Assembly (NCBI GenBank): GCA_045540295.1
Contig: JAZQGY010000031.1
Span: forward strand, 70,054 to 134,053
Direction: 5' to 3'
Origin: SIG452 sp045540295
GTDB lineage: Bacteria > Bacillota > Clostridia > UMGS1840
Length of the DNA: 64,000 nucleotides
The number at the start of each line of letters is the position of its first letter. The first letter of the stretch is position 1. The notes under the pieces are model-generated. The model was not told the DNA's origin and ran no database searches. It worked only from the letters and a program-made list of their open reading frames with translations. The position numbers and the translations under genes are program-made. Positions 56,571 to 64,000 of the stretch are shown one piece after another.

Positions 56571-58007
56571 TTAATTCACATAATTTGACGGGTTCTGAGC
56601 AACACCGTTTTTCCGCACCTCAAAATGCAGATGCGGACCGGTGGAATTTCCGGTGTTTCCAATCGCTCCGATGGTGTCCCCTTTGGCAACCTTCTGACCG
56701 GAACGAACCGATATGCTGCTCATATGCCCATACCAGGTTTCCATTCCGTTCCCATGGCTGATTTTCACCATTTTACCGTAAGAACCGTTCCAGCCTGCAA
56801 AAATGACGGTGCCGCCGTCTGCTGCACGGATGGGGTCTCCGGTATGTCCGGCATAGTCAATCCCAGTATGAGAAGACGCCCAACGGGAACCTCGGGACCC
56901 GAATCTTGCGGTAACGGTGCCGTAATACGGACGCATAAACACACCGGTGGGTGCAGTTCTCGGTTTGACCTTAGTGCCGACTGCCACCACCTCAGTAGTG
57001 GGAGTAGACAAAATTGTTTCAGAAAGCACCTTCCGGTCAGTAACCGAATGGTTGACACGGGTAACTTCATACACCACATCCTTCTGACCGCTGACCCCCT
57101 CTACCAACACCCTGCGGGTACCCTGATACAAAGAGCTGTCTTTCTGTTCGGTTACAGGATAGGGAATCCGTTCCCGAATGGTAATGACCTCCACCGCTTC
57201 CACTGCAATCAACGGTTGCGGTGCCATCACCTTAATCGTTTCACCCTGACGGAGTCTCTCCGGCACAATGCCGGGATTGGCATCCATCAGCTGCTGTGTA
57301 CCAATGCCGTAATCCAAGGCAATGGAGGAAAAGGTTTCTCCGGCTTCCACCTTGTGGGTTAAGCGGGCATCTTGCGTACCTTGCAAAATTTCCAATGCAT
57401 CCTCTTTGGACACAATCATATCGGGCGCAACCCGACATTGGGATACCTCCACCGCATTGGCAAAATGCGTTTCGTTATTTTCATTTTTAAACTGTGCTTC
57501 AATTTCTTCCAAAGCTTCGTAACCGTCAGTTTCAGAAGAAAGAGCGGTTACCACCTTCCCGTCCACCACAATGCCGTAGGCAGAGGTTAACCCGTCAAAA
57601 GCGGCGGTAATTTTGTTTTTTACCAGTTCCTCACTCTGCACCAAGTCCCTACTCACAGGCACCAGATGAAACGATGCGTTACTGAATTTATAATCCATGC
57701 CTTTTACGGCAACAATTTCATCGTAAGCAGTAAAAACAGCATTTTTCGCCATTTCCTGAGAATGTACTACTCCAAAGCTTTTCCCGTTTACCACAACCTG
57801 ATACCCAAAATCCAGTCTCACATTGCAGCAAAGCGCAACAAAGATTATCAAATACAGGAAAAACGAATGTCGAAGGATTGCCTTTTCTCCGGAATTTTCT
57901 GCTTTTTCTCTGATAAAATTCCACAATGTCCCCAAAGACTTTTCCTTGACAGCTTCGCCTTGGTTGGCTGTGTTTTTTTCGGCAAACAGTCTGAATTTTC
58001 CGATCAC
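56571..58007 (-). CDS. Membrane-anchored M23 peptidase with LysM and G5 domains
   Basis: Cell-wall endopeptidase of about 478 residues. One membrane helix near residues 45-65 is followed by a region of repeats, then a LysM domain (THKVEAGETFSSIALDYGIGTQQLMDANPG). A G5-like domain (IRERIPYPVTEQKDSSLYQGTRRVLVEGVSGQKDVVYEV) and a C-terminal M23 domain follow, with zinc ligands in HTGIDYA and HLHFEV. The catalytic HMS motif is also intact. GTG at about 58005-58007 is the likely start, behind AAGGA; a TTG one codon upstream is possible. It leads the M23-mazG-hup operon. Similar proteins function in sporulation or cell separation. Confidence 0.9.
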   Translation of the reverse strand: MIGKFRLFAEKNTANQGEAVKEKSLGTLWNFIREKAENSGEKAILRHSFFLYLIIFVALCCNVRLDFGYQVVVNGKSFGVVHSQEMAKNAVFTAYDEIVAVKGMDYKFSNASFHLVPVSRDLVQSEELVKNKITAAFDGLTSAYGIVVDGKVVTALSSETDGYEALEEIEAQFKNENNETHFANAVEVSQCRVAPDMIVSKEDALEILQGTQDARLTHKVEAGETFSSIALDYGIGTQQLMDANPGIVPERLRQGETIKVMAPQPLIAVEAVEVITIRERIPYPVTEQKDSSLYQGTRRVLVEGVSGQKDVVYEVTRVNHSVTDRKVLSETILSTPTTEVVAVGTKVKPRTAPTGVFMRPYYGTVTARFGSRGSRWASSHTGIDYAGHTGDPIRAADGGTVIFAGWNGSYGKMVKISHGNGMETWYGHMSSISVRSGQKVAKGDTIGAIGNTGNSTGPHLHFEVRKNGVAQNPSNYVN

Positions 58008-58072
58008 CAAATCATCCTTTCTGTTTCAAATTTCAACAAAAAAGGTATCGCCAGTTAAACACTACAAACTTT

Positions 58073-58101
58073 ATTATACCACATTCTCTCCAAAAAATCA
58101 A
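58073..58101 (-). promoter_or_regulatory. Promoter of the M23-mazG-hup operon
   Basis: Minus-strand TTGATT (58096-58101), 17 bp spacer, TATAAT (58073-58078). Confidence 0.7.
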
Positions 58102-58114
58102 GTCTTTCCTTTTT

Positions 58115-58144
58115 TTGGACTGCTGTTGTAACCCAAGGTATAAT
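58115..58144 (+). promoter_or_regulatory. Promoter of the orphan gene at 58.2 kb
   Basis: TTGGAC (58115-58120), 18 bp spacer, TATAAT (58139-58144). Confidence 0.55.
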
Positions 58145-58200
58145 TTTTAAAAGATTGCATAAAGTGAAACAGTCTTTTAATTTTTAAGGGAGGGATTTTA

Positions 58201-58899
58201 TTGATTGCCATTGTATCCGCATCGTCTTGCGGCACAAAAAAATCCGCTTTTTCTTTTCGACCCTACCGCATCTGCCGTGATTTGATTGGAGAAGAACCGG
58301 CTATCATTGTCGCCATAAACAAATGGTATCGCCCTTTTTTATCCAAAATATTAAAAAGATTGGAAAAGCAGTACCAAAACCTCTTGTTTTCTGAAGAAAT
58401 CCTCCCAAACAAGATATCCCTTTCCGATATTTTTTTTCAAAGAACCAAAGAAATTCTTAAATTAACCCACAAAGGAACTCTCCGTCACATTGCCGTTTTA
58501 TGCCAAAGTCCCGATGCCAGGTTGCACGATTTGTTACGGGTTTTCAGTCCCTTTGCCCACTCGGTCAGTCTGGTCAGCGAAGATGATGCCTTCTGTGACA
58601 GCGCTTGTGAAGAAGCTTTGCTGGAATTGGGATTAACCCTCAACCGAAGAACCATCCCTGAATTGGGAAATCCCGACCTAACGTTTTTTCTGAACGGAGC
58701 ATATCATGCTGCTTCGTTAACAAAGGGAAGTGTGATTAACTTGTCGGAGCAAAAAGTGACTGCAACAGTTCCAATCCTGAAAGCAATGACCAATCCTGCA
58801 GTGGATACCTTTCTCAAGCGACACCCCAATCTTGCACTGAACCCCACACTCCTGGTTCAAAAAAACGCTCCGATTACAAATTTAATTTGGAAAAATTAA
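58201..58899 (+). CDS. Protein of unknown function
   Basis: 232 residues, start TTG preceded by GGGAGGG. No signal peptide or membrane helix is apparent and no motif I recognise; it looks like a cytoplasmic alpha/beta protein. Observable features: an N terminus IAIVSASSCGTKKSAFSFRPYRI, a basic helical stretch (WYRPFLSKILKRLEKQYQNLLF), and a segment LRHIAVLCQSPDARLHDLLRVFSPFAHSVSLVSEDDAFCDSACEEALLELGLTLNRR resembling a Rossmann-like strand-helix pattern. Divergent from the M23 operon, and greA follows with its own promoter. Confidence 0.65.
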   Translation: MIAIVSASSCGTKKSAFSFRPYRICRDLIGEEPAIIVAINKWYRPFLSKILKRLEKQYQNLLFSEEILPNKISLSDIFFQRTKEILKLTHKGTLRHIAVLCQSPDARLHDLLRVFSPFAHSVSLVSEDDAFCDSACEEALLELGLTLNRRTIPELGNPDLTFFLNGAYHAASLTKGSVINLSEQKVTATVPILKAMTNPAVDTFLKRHPNLALNPTLLVQKNAPITNLIWKN

Positions 58900-58907
58900 A
58901 AAAAAAG

Positions 58908-58935
58908 TTGACAAATCGGAAAAAATGTATATAAT
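58908..58935 (+). promoter_or_regulatory. Promoter of greA
   Basis: TTGACA (58908-58913), 16 bp spacer, TATAAT (58930-58935). The leader contains a stem GTTTCGG/CCGAAAC (about 58967-59002). Confidence 0.75.
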
Positions 58936-59028
58936 AGTATGTGCTATGTTATCTTGCCTTTTTATGGTTTCGGGAAGGCGACTCGCAAAAACCACCGAAA
59001 CGAATTTATAAGTAGAGGATGATATCGA

Positions 59029-59505
59029 ATGGAAAAAGCAACGATTTTAACCAGCGAAGGTTTAAAAAAATATGAAAATGAGCTGGCTTATCTCAAAGAC
59101 ACTAAGCGTATCGAAGTTGCGGAAAAAATCAAGGAGGCACGTTCCTTCGGCGATTTATCGGAAAATGCAGAATACGATGCTGCAAAAAAAGAGCAGGCAG
59201 AATTAGAGGAAAGAATTGCAAAAATTGAAAATATGTTAAAAAATGTTACCGTGGTGGAAGATGACGAAATCTCTACCGACACGGTTACCATCGGTTCCAA
59301 GGTCAAGGTGCTGGATGTGGAAGAAAAAGAAGAACTGGTGCTGCAGATTGTAGGCTCTAACGAAGCAGACCCGTTTAACGACAAAATTTCTAACGAATCC
59401 CCCGTGGGTGCAGGACTTTTAGGCAAGAAAAAAGGCAAAACCGTGACCATTACCACCCCCACCGGATACCAGATGAAATATAAAATTTTAGATATTTCCA
59501 AATAA
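59029..59505 (+). CDS. greA: Transcription elongation factor GreA
   Basis: Rescues backtracked RNA polymerase by stimulating transcript cleavage. 158 residues: coiled-coil N-terminal domain with the tip acidic motif ARSFGDLSENAEYDAAKKEQ, and C-terminal FKBP-like domain (VTIGSKVKVLDVEEKEEL, SPVGAGLLGKKKGKTVTI). Preceded by AGAGGATG. It is upstream of lysS, a conserved order in Clostridia. Confidence 0.98.
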   Translation: MEKATILTSEGLKKYENELAYLKDTKRIEVAEKIKEARSFGDLSENAEYDAAKKEQAELEERIAKIENMLKNVTVVEDDEISTDTVTIGSKVKVLDVEEKEELVLQIVGSNEADPFNDKISNESPVGAGLLGKKKGKTVTITTPTGYQMKYKILDISK

Positions 59506-59613
59506 TCCAAATCATCTAAATAAAACATCAAGAGCCGTGCAAGCCGTTTCCAAAAAAGAGATTGCTTGCACCTCATTTTTTCTAACGATTCCAAAGAGAA
59601 AGGAAGAATCCCC

Positions 59614-61146
59614 ATGGAAGAAAAGGAATTATCACAGCTTTTGCAGGTGCGTCGTGACAAGCTCTCTGAGCTTCAGGCAGAAGGAAGAGACCCTTTCCAA
59701 ATCACGAAATATGACCGTACTCACACCACAAAGCAGATTACCGAAGGCTATACCACAGAAGAAAGAACCATCACCGTAAGAGAAGAAGAACAGCAGATTA
59801 CCGCTAAAATTTCTCCCTTAGACGGCGAAACCGTATCCGTTGCCGGCAGAATTATGTCCAAACGCGGTATGGGGAAAGTTGGCTTCCTTCACATTGCTGA
59901 TATTGACGGACAGATTCAGCTGTTCGTGAAAAAAGATATTTTAGGGGAAGAAGAATACAACCACTTTAAAAAACTGGATACCGGTGACATTATCGGTGCA
60001 GTTGGCGTGGTATTCACCACTCAGACCGGTGAAATCTCCGTAAGAACTGAAAAAATCACCCTGCTCTCCAAATCCTTACAGCCCCTTCCCGAAAAATTCC
60101 ACGGGATGACCAACACCGACTTAAGATACCGTCAGCGTTATACCGACTTAATTATGAACCGTGACGTAAAGGATACCTTTATCAAGCGTTCCAAAATTAT
60201 TTCCACCATCCGTAAATACTTAGACGGACAAGGTTTCTTGGAAGTGGAAACTCCCATGCTGGTATCCAATGCAGGCGGTGCGGCAGCACGCCCCTTCCTA
60301 ACCCACTCCAATGCGCTGGGCGAAGAATTCAAACTCCGTATTTCTTTGGAATTATACTTAAAACGTCTGATTGTAGGCGGCTTAGAACGGGTTTACGAAA
60401 TCGGCAGAGTATTCCGTAACGAAGGGGTAGACACCCGTCATAATCCGGAATTCACCTTAATGGAATTGTATCAGGCGTATACCGATTATCACGGCATGAT
60501 GGACTTAACCGAAAATCTGTACCGCCATGTGGCACAGGAAGTGTTAGGCACCACCAAAATCGTGTATAACGGCATTGAAATGGACTTAGGCAAGCCCTTT
60601 GAACGAATCACCATGTTAGACGCGGTGAAAAAATATTCCGGCGTGGACTTTAACGAAATCCATACCCAGGAAGAAGCACAAGCCGTTGCAAAAGAACACC
60701 ATGTGGAATTTGAACCCCACCACAAAAAAGGCGACATCTTAAATCTGTTCTTTGAAGAGTTTGTAGAAGAACATCTGATTCAGCCCACCTTTGTGATGGA
60801 TCACCCGGTGGAAATTTCTCCCTTAACCAAAAAGAAACCCGAAAATCCAGACTATGTGGAACGCTTCGAGTTCTTTATGAACGGCTGGGAAATGGCAAAT
60901 GCTTACTCCGAATTAAACGACCCCATCGACCAGAGAGAACGCTTCAAAGCCCAGGAAGAACTGCTCTCCTTGGGTGACGAGGAAGCAAACACCACCGACG
61001 AAGACTTTATGAATGCATTGGAAATCGGTATGGCACCCACCGGCGGTATCGGATTTGGTATCGACCGTATGTGTATGTTATTAACCGACTCTTTGGCAAT
61101 CCGTGATGTGCTCTTGTTCCCCACAATGAAGCCGTTAGACAAGTAA
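59614..61146 (+). CDS. lysS: Lysine-tRNA ligase (class II)
   Basis: 510 residues. OB-fold anticodon-binding domain (VSVAGRIMSKRGMGKVGFLHIADIDGQIQLFV), then class II motifs: motif 1 in LRYRQRYTDLI ... FLEVETPMLVSNAGGAAARPF, motif 2 in RVYEIGRVFRNEGVDTRHNPEFTLMELY, motif 3 in GIGFGIDRMCMLL. I chose the ATG at 59614 with AAAGGAAG upstream. Substrate tRNA-Lys(TTT) is in this window. It is the last chromosomal gene before the mobilizable element. Confidence 0.98.
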   Translation: MEEKELSQLLQVRRDKLSELQAEGRDPFQITKYDRTHTTKQITEGYTTEERTITVREEEQQITAKISPLDGETVSVAGRIMSKRGMGKVGFLHIADIDGQIQLFVKKDILGEEEYNHFKKLDTGDIIGAVGVVFTTQTGEISVRTEKITLLSKSLQPLPEKFHGMTNTDLRYRQRYTDLIMNRDVKDTFIKRSKIISTIRKYLDGQGFLEVETPMLVSNAGGAAARPFLTHSNALGEEFKLRISLELYLKRLIVGGLERVYEIGRVFRNEGVDTRHNPEFTLMELYQAYTDYHGMMDLTENLYRHVAQEVLGTTKIVYNGIEMDLGKPFERITMLDAVKKYSGVDFNEIHTQEEAQAVAKEHHVEFEPHHKKGDILNLFFEEFVEEHLIQPTFVMDHPVEISPLTKKKPENPDYVERFEFFMNGWEMANAYSELNDPIDQRERFKAQEELLSLGDEEANTTDEDFMNALEIGMAPTGGIGFGIDRMCMLLTDSLAIRDVLLFPTMKPLDK

Positions 61147-61202
61147 TAATCAAAAAAGTGCAGTAAAATAGCGGGTTTGACGAGTTGACAAAATGAAAGT
61201 AT

Positions 61203-61250
61203 ACGCCAATTTACGCCAAGCTTACGCCATAATATGCAAAAGGTTATGCA
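61203..61250. repeat. Helically phased ACGCCA iterons at the left part of the mobile element
   Basis: ACGCCA at 61203, 61213 and 61224 (steps of 10 and 11 bp), followed by two TATGCA copies about 11 bp apart (near 61234 and 61245). Candidate binding array for an integrase/excisionase or replication protein. Confidence 0.55.
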
Positions 61251-61272
61251 CTAAATAGGAACCTTAACTATT

Positions 61273-61308
61273 AAACTCCTTGCAAATGTAATGTTGCAAG
61301 GAGTTTCT
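61273..61308. terminator. Hairpin between lysS and the mobile-element gene
   Basis: Stem AAACTCCTTGCAA/TTGCAAGGAGTTT, 8 nt loop; weak T-run. Probably a terminator. Confidence 0.6.
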
Positions 61309-61337
61309 ACATAAGAAAAAATTTTGGAGGTGGTAAT

Positions 61338-62279
61338 ATGGCAACGATGGAAGATGCTAAAATTTTTGAATATTGTGAAAATTTATTTGATAAGTTGAAG
61401 GAAAGAGATGGTGGATATTATCCTAGCAAACATGATTCATACGCAATTGAAGAAACAGCAAAACATTTTTCAATATCGATAGATGAAGTTAACCGTATTT
61501 TTCATGAATTTACAAAACAAACTGCTGAAATCGAAATGGCAAAAATAAATAAGCTGCCACCAGCACTGAGGAAAAAGGTTATGATGGAGCGTGGTGCAAA
61601 TATATTACGAGAAAATAAGGATTTACCTTTTTGTGAAAAAGAAGGACCTCCAACAATACCATTTCAAAGTCACGCTTCTATTTTTTATCAGGAATATGAG
61701 CCAATAGCAATGAATGTTGCAAAGTTAGGATGGACCATTCCTCTTAATATTGATATTAAGCATCTATATGATTTAAAGCAGATACCGTTAGAAGAAAATG
61801 CGATTGGCAATTTCTTTGTTGATTATTATAATGGCAAAGAATTGAAACTAATTTGTCGAAAGATTTCAAAAGCCATACAGACTTATAATGTAGGGCAAAA
61901 AGAAATTTTCGATGAATGTTTAGAGGCATATAACGCAAAATTATATTCTACATGTTTAACAACATTAATAACAATTTTAGAAGGTTTTATTTCTTTTTTT
62001 GGTGATGATCCGCTTGATGTCAGAATGAAGCGAATTTGTAAATATCACGAACAAGAAGAATATAAAAATAATAAAATAGTTAAATCTTTATGTTGGAAAT
62101 CTATTTATGAATATATTGATGTTTTATTTGAGAAAAGCAAGTTTGACGAAGATGAACCTTTGACAATTAATCGACACTGGATTGAACACGGACGTACAAC
62201 ACGAACTGGAACACAAAAAGATTGTATAAAGATGTTTAATGCCTTATCGACAATGACGCTAATTGAACAAAACCAATAA
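61338..62279 (+). CDS. Mobile-element protein with C-terminal HEPN-like motif (possible abortive-infection protein)
   Basis: 313 residues, AT-rich and with codon use unlike the chromosomal genes. The N-terminal half (KHFSISIDEVNRIFHEFTKQTAEIEMAKINKLP) looks helical and HTH-like. The C-terminal half has a helical region (LYSTCLTTLITILEGFISFFGD) and NRHWIEHGRTT, where Arg279-x4-His284 fits the RX4-6H motif of HEPN ribonuclease domains common in phage-defence and toxin proteins. No named family recognised. The ATG follows GGAGGTGG. Confidence 0.6.
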   Translation: MATMEDAKIFEYCENLFDKLKERDGGYYPSKHDSYAIEETAKHFSISIDEVNRIFHEFTKQTAEIEMAKINKLPPALRKKVMMERGANILRENKDLPFCEKEGPPTIPFQSHASIFYQEYEPIAMNVAKLGWTIPLNIDIKHLYDLKQIPLEENAIGNFFVDYYNGKELKLICRKISKAIQTYNVGQKEIFDECLEAYNAKLYSTCLTTLITILEGFISFFGDDPLDVRMKRICKYHEQEEYKNNKIVKSLCWKSIYEYIDVLFEKSKFDEDEPLTINRHWIEHGRTTRTGTQKDCIKMFNALSTMTLIEQNQ

Positions 62280-62342
62280 ATTTCAATAAAAGTCGTATCA
62301 GAAATGGTACGGCTTTTTTGTTTGCAAAAAGGAGGTCATACA

Positions 62343-62639
62343 ATGGAAAAATTAAAAGGTAAATTTACAACTATACTCAATAAAATTATTACGGATAAAA
62401 CTATCAGCGGAAACGAATTTAAGATACTGTGTTATCTATGTATGAGGTCAGGTACTGACTACTCCTGCTTCCCTTCTCTTGATACTATACATCAGGATAC
62501 AGGTATTGGTTTGTCAACTGTTAAGAAGACGATACCGAAATTGGTTGAGCAAGGATATATTATAAAAGTTAATCGCAAAAAGAGTAACGGATGTTCCACA
62601 TCTAATCTCTATCGGTTGACCAACAAAGTGCTCGAATAA
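62343..62639 (+). CDS. Helix-turn-helix protein (replication/plasmid-type)
   Basis: 98 residues, ATG at 62343 behind AAAGGAGG. Winged-helix block LSNEFKILCYLCMRSGTDYSCFPSLDTIHQDTGIGLSTVKKTIPKLVEQGYIIKV (as SGNEFKILC...) resembles the HTH_36 domain of replication initiators and DnaD-type proteins. No nickase or ATPase motif. Likely a regulator or truncated replication protein of the element. Confidence 0.75.
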   Translation: MEKLKGKFTTILNKIITDKTISGNEFKILCYLCMRSGTDYSCFPSLDTIHQDTGIGLSTVKKTIPKLVEQGYIIKVNRKKSNGCSTSNLYRLTNKVLE

Positions 62640-62970
62640 ATGGTAGTTGTTTTTTGACTTAGGTGGTGTAAAAAACGGCTACAAATAATACTGAGTTAAT
62701 AATACATAGGGTTATTGGATAAGAATAATATAGCCAATAAAATAAAACGATGATCTAATTGATTAGCTTCTCTCACAGAGATTTGCAAATCAATTATTTT
62801 TTTATTCCAATATCCCTGAAAATTATCGGGCACGAGAATTTGAACTTTTTCCCAGACTTGGTCTGGGGCAAGCATAGCGTCCGGCTGTCCGCCTGTCGCG
62901 TTGTGCCGCCCTGACGGCACTTTTGTATCGGGCAGAAGCCCGGACCCACTTAAAGAAGGAGGTAATATAA
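62640..62970 (+). other. oriT-like hairpin region upstream of mobC
   Basis: 331 bp without a credible gene. The right part (about 62850-62945) is strikingly GC-rich against its surroundings. It holds three hairpins: CCCAGAC-TT-GGTCTGGG, GTGCCG-CCCTGA-CGGCAC and CGGGC-AGAA-GCCCG. Position directly before mobC and the relaxase gene fits an origin of transfer; the nick site cannot be assigned. Confidence 0.55.
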
Positions 62971-63285
62971 ATGTCAAAAAGAAAAAGAGATAAGACATTA
63001 ACAATACCAGTTACAGAGAAAGAAAAACAATATATTCAAAAGCGTGCAGACAAAGCAGATTTAAGTGTTACGGATTATATAATTAGACTTTCAAACGAAA
63101 CACCCATCTATATCCCCGTTGATATGCAACCGTTTTTATTAGAACTTAAGCGTATCGGTAACAACATTAATCAGCTGACACAGAAGGTCAATGCAAAGGT
63201 GTTCCACTCATATAATTTCGAAGAATTTATCAGTGCGATTAACAACTTAAATGATCGCATCGGAGAGATTGCGAGGCGAGATTAA
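62971..63285 (+). CDS. mobC: MobC-family relaxosome accessory protein
   Basis: 104 residues: a ribbon-helix-helix-like N terminus (KTLTIPVTEKEKQYIQKRADKADLSVTDYIIRLS) and the MobC block LELKRIGNNINQLTQKVNAKV ending NNLNDRIGEIARRD. Helps the relaxase open and bind oriT. AAGGAGG precedes the ATG; its stop overlaps the relaxase ATG by one base. Confidence 0.9.
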   Translation: MSKRKRDKTLTIPVTEKEKQYIQKRADKADLSVTDYIIRLSNETPIYIPVDMQPFLLELKRIGNNINQLTQKVNAKVFHSYNFEEFISAINNLNDRIGEIARRD

Positions 63286-64000
63286 TGGCAACAGTAAATG
63301 TTATTCCTGAAACAAAACAAAGCCCAAGTGCACTGCGTGGACTCATTAATTATTGTCTGCGGAAAGAGAAAACATTTGATGTAAATTCGGGAAGAAAATT
63401 AATCACCGGAATTAACTGTATTGGCGAAAATGCCTATGCTGAATTTATGACAACAAAAGCAGTTTATCATAAAGAGACGGGTGTGAATTTCTATCACTTT
63501 TCTCAATCGTTTTCACCTGAAGAAAAAATCACACCTGAACAAGTACACGAAGTAGGAATTGAGTTTGCTAAACGAGCTTGGCCGGGACATGAAGTTTTAG
63601 TTTGTACACATATGGACGAACCTCATTTGCATTCAAATTTTGTTGTTAATTCTGTGAATTTTGAAAACGGTTCTAAGATACATTTCACTCCCAATTCCCT
63701 AAAGGTTTTAAGAGATATAAGTGATGAAATTTGTATCAGTTATGGCTTCTCTGTGTTGCCACCCTATGAAAAAGGCGGCAGAAGTATTTCAACAAGAGAA
63801 TATCGTGCTGCAGAAAAAGGTCAGAGCTGGAAGTTCAGACTTATGAGTGATATTCAAGAAAGCATGAAATGTAGCGGTAATCGAAATCAATTTACAAAAG
63901 AAATGGCAAAACGAGGATACCAAATGAGATGGACAGACGAAAGAAAATATATTACTTTCAGTTGTCCAAATGGAAAACTGTGCAGAGATATTAAACTGCA
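63285..64000 (+). CDS. MOBP-type relaxase/mobilization protein (3' part beyond the right edge)
   Basis: The first 238 residues of a conjugative DNA nickase. The metal-binding three-His motif is present: THMDEPHLHSNF (His109, His114, His116). The N terminus has KQSPSALRGLINYCL with Tyr24 a possible catalytic residue. The downstream FSQSFSPEEKITPEQVHEVGIEFAKRAWPGHEVLV is typical of VirD2-like relaxases in mobilizable elements of Clostridia. Starts at ATG 63285, overlapping mobC. Open to the end of the window with no frame break. Confidence 0.92.
   Translation, partial: MATVNVIPETKQSPSALRGLINYCLRKEKTFDVNSGRKLITGINCIGENAYAEFMTTKAVYHKETGVNFYHFSQSFSPEEKITPEQVHEVGIEFAKRAWPGHEVLVCTHMDEPHLHSNFVVNSVNFENGSKIHFTPNSLKVLRDISDEICISYGFSVLPPYEKGGRSISTREYRAAEKGQSWKFRLMSDIQESMKCSGNRNQFTKEMAKRGYQMRWTDERKYITFSCPNGKLCRDIKL

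Noticed and set aside
56625..57362. Plus-strand frame of 245 residues opposite the M23 peptidase gene
   Set aside because: Shadow frame: high His/Cys/Arg, no start signals, and the opposite strand encodes intact LysM, G5 and M23 domains.
59506..59613. T-box or L-box in front of lysS
   Set aside because: The greA-lysS gap is only about 108 bp and has no stem I, T-box sequence or terminator.
59088..59660. Minus-strand frame of 190 residues opposite greA and the lysS start
   Set aside because: Low-complexity Ser/Leu-rich shadow of two certain genes.
62696..63004. Minus-strand frame covering the oriT-like region
   Set aside because: It spans the GC-rich hairpins and the mobC start in reverse; no ribosome site or known domain.

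Overview
The window looks like a chromosomal segment of a spore-forming, low-to-moderate GC Firmicute of class Clostridia (Eubacteriales). The evidence is the GerW/YtfJ and YunB sporulation genes, a lone Spo0A-type DNA-binding protein, a CIRCE-controlled hrcA-grpE-dnaK-dnaJ operon, a T-box in front of ileS, AGGAGG-type ribosome binding sites, frequent TTG/GTG starts and consistent TTGACA-17-TATAAT promoters. Gene content suggests an uncultured anaerobe, but genus cannot be read from sequence alone. Almost all of 1-61.1 kb is ordinary chromosomal backbone. From about 61.2 kb to the right edge lies the start of a mobilizable element.

Layout. 0-4.5 kb (minus): M50 protease, scpA, scpB, ytfI-like, ytfJ, a short D-Ala-D-Ala carboxypeptidase and rluB (cut by the left edge). 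4.6-8.3 kb: yunB and the dnaG-rpoD operon. 8.6-10.9 kb (plus): a class A penicillin-binding protein. 10.95-11.34 kb: three tandem copies of a structured repeat. 11.3-13.3 kb: pyrE-hisD. 13.5-19.0 kb (plus): nrdR, mnmA, a secreted protein, a probable 6S RNA, glyA, rarA and a RAYT transposase. 19.0-24.3 kb (minus): a secreted protein, yycH, yycI and polA. 24.5-29.0 kb: uppP and ileS with its T-box. 29.0-29.9 kb: a barnase/barstar pair. 30.1-34.4 kb: an amino-sugar operon (nahK-like kinase, ROK kinase, nagB, nagA). 34.6-45.3 kb: two tRNA clusters (Asp-Phe-Gly-Cys on plus, Gly-Arg-His-Gln-Lys on minus), each followed by a ~176 bp hairpin array. Between them lie small regulators, hisJ, two hydrolase-like genes, an HpaI-type aldolase, uracil permease plus upp, and a MATE exporter. 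45.5-49.7 kb: hisF, NUDIX, prmC, DUF1385, and an sdpR/sdpI-like pair. 50-55 kb: the heat-shock operon. 55-61.1 kb: the Spo0A-C protein, hup-mazG-M23 peptidase, an orphan gene, greA, lysS. 61.2-64 kb: phased iterons, a HEPN-like gene, an HTH gene, an oriT-like hairpin region, mobC and a truncated MOBP relaxase.

How the genes work together. Several groups serve one process: chromosome segregation (ScpAB), primase with the housekeeping sigma factor, cell-wall synthesis (PBP1A, UppP, DacF, M23), pyrimidine salvage (upp, permease) beside de novo pyrE, and amino-sugar breakdown (GlcNAc kinases, NagA, NagB). Histidine genes (hisD, hisJ, hisF) are scattered rather than clustered.

The most unusual signals are non-coding. 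(1) A two-copy ~176 bp array of short hairpins joined by TCGATAT/ATATCGA links. The copies show compensatory base changes and a conserved pair of mutually exclusive helices, and each sits just past the terminator of a tRNA operon. (2) A ~122-127 bp unit folding as a three-way junction, three copies in tandem plus a diverged dispersed copy, again with compensatory changes. (3) REP-like palindromes inside and away from a RAYT gene. Among proteins, the barnase fused to a phage-head-type zinc domain, the one-domain Spo0A-C protein with nearby 0A-like boxes, and a small gene whose start codon appears to be AUA or AUC deserve attention.
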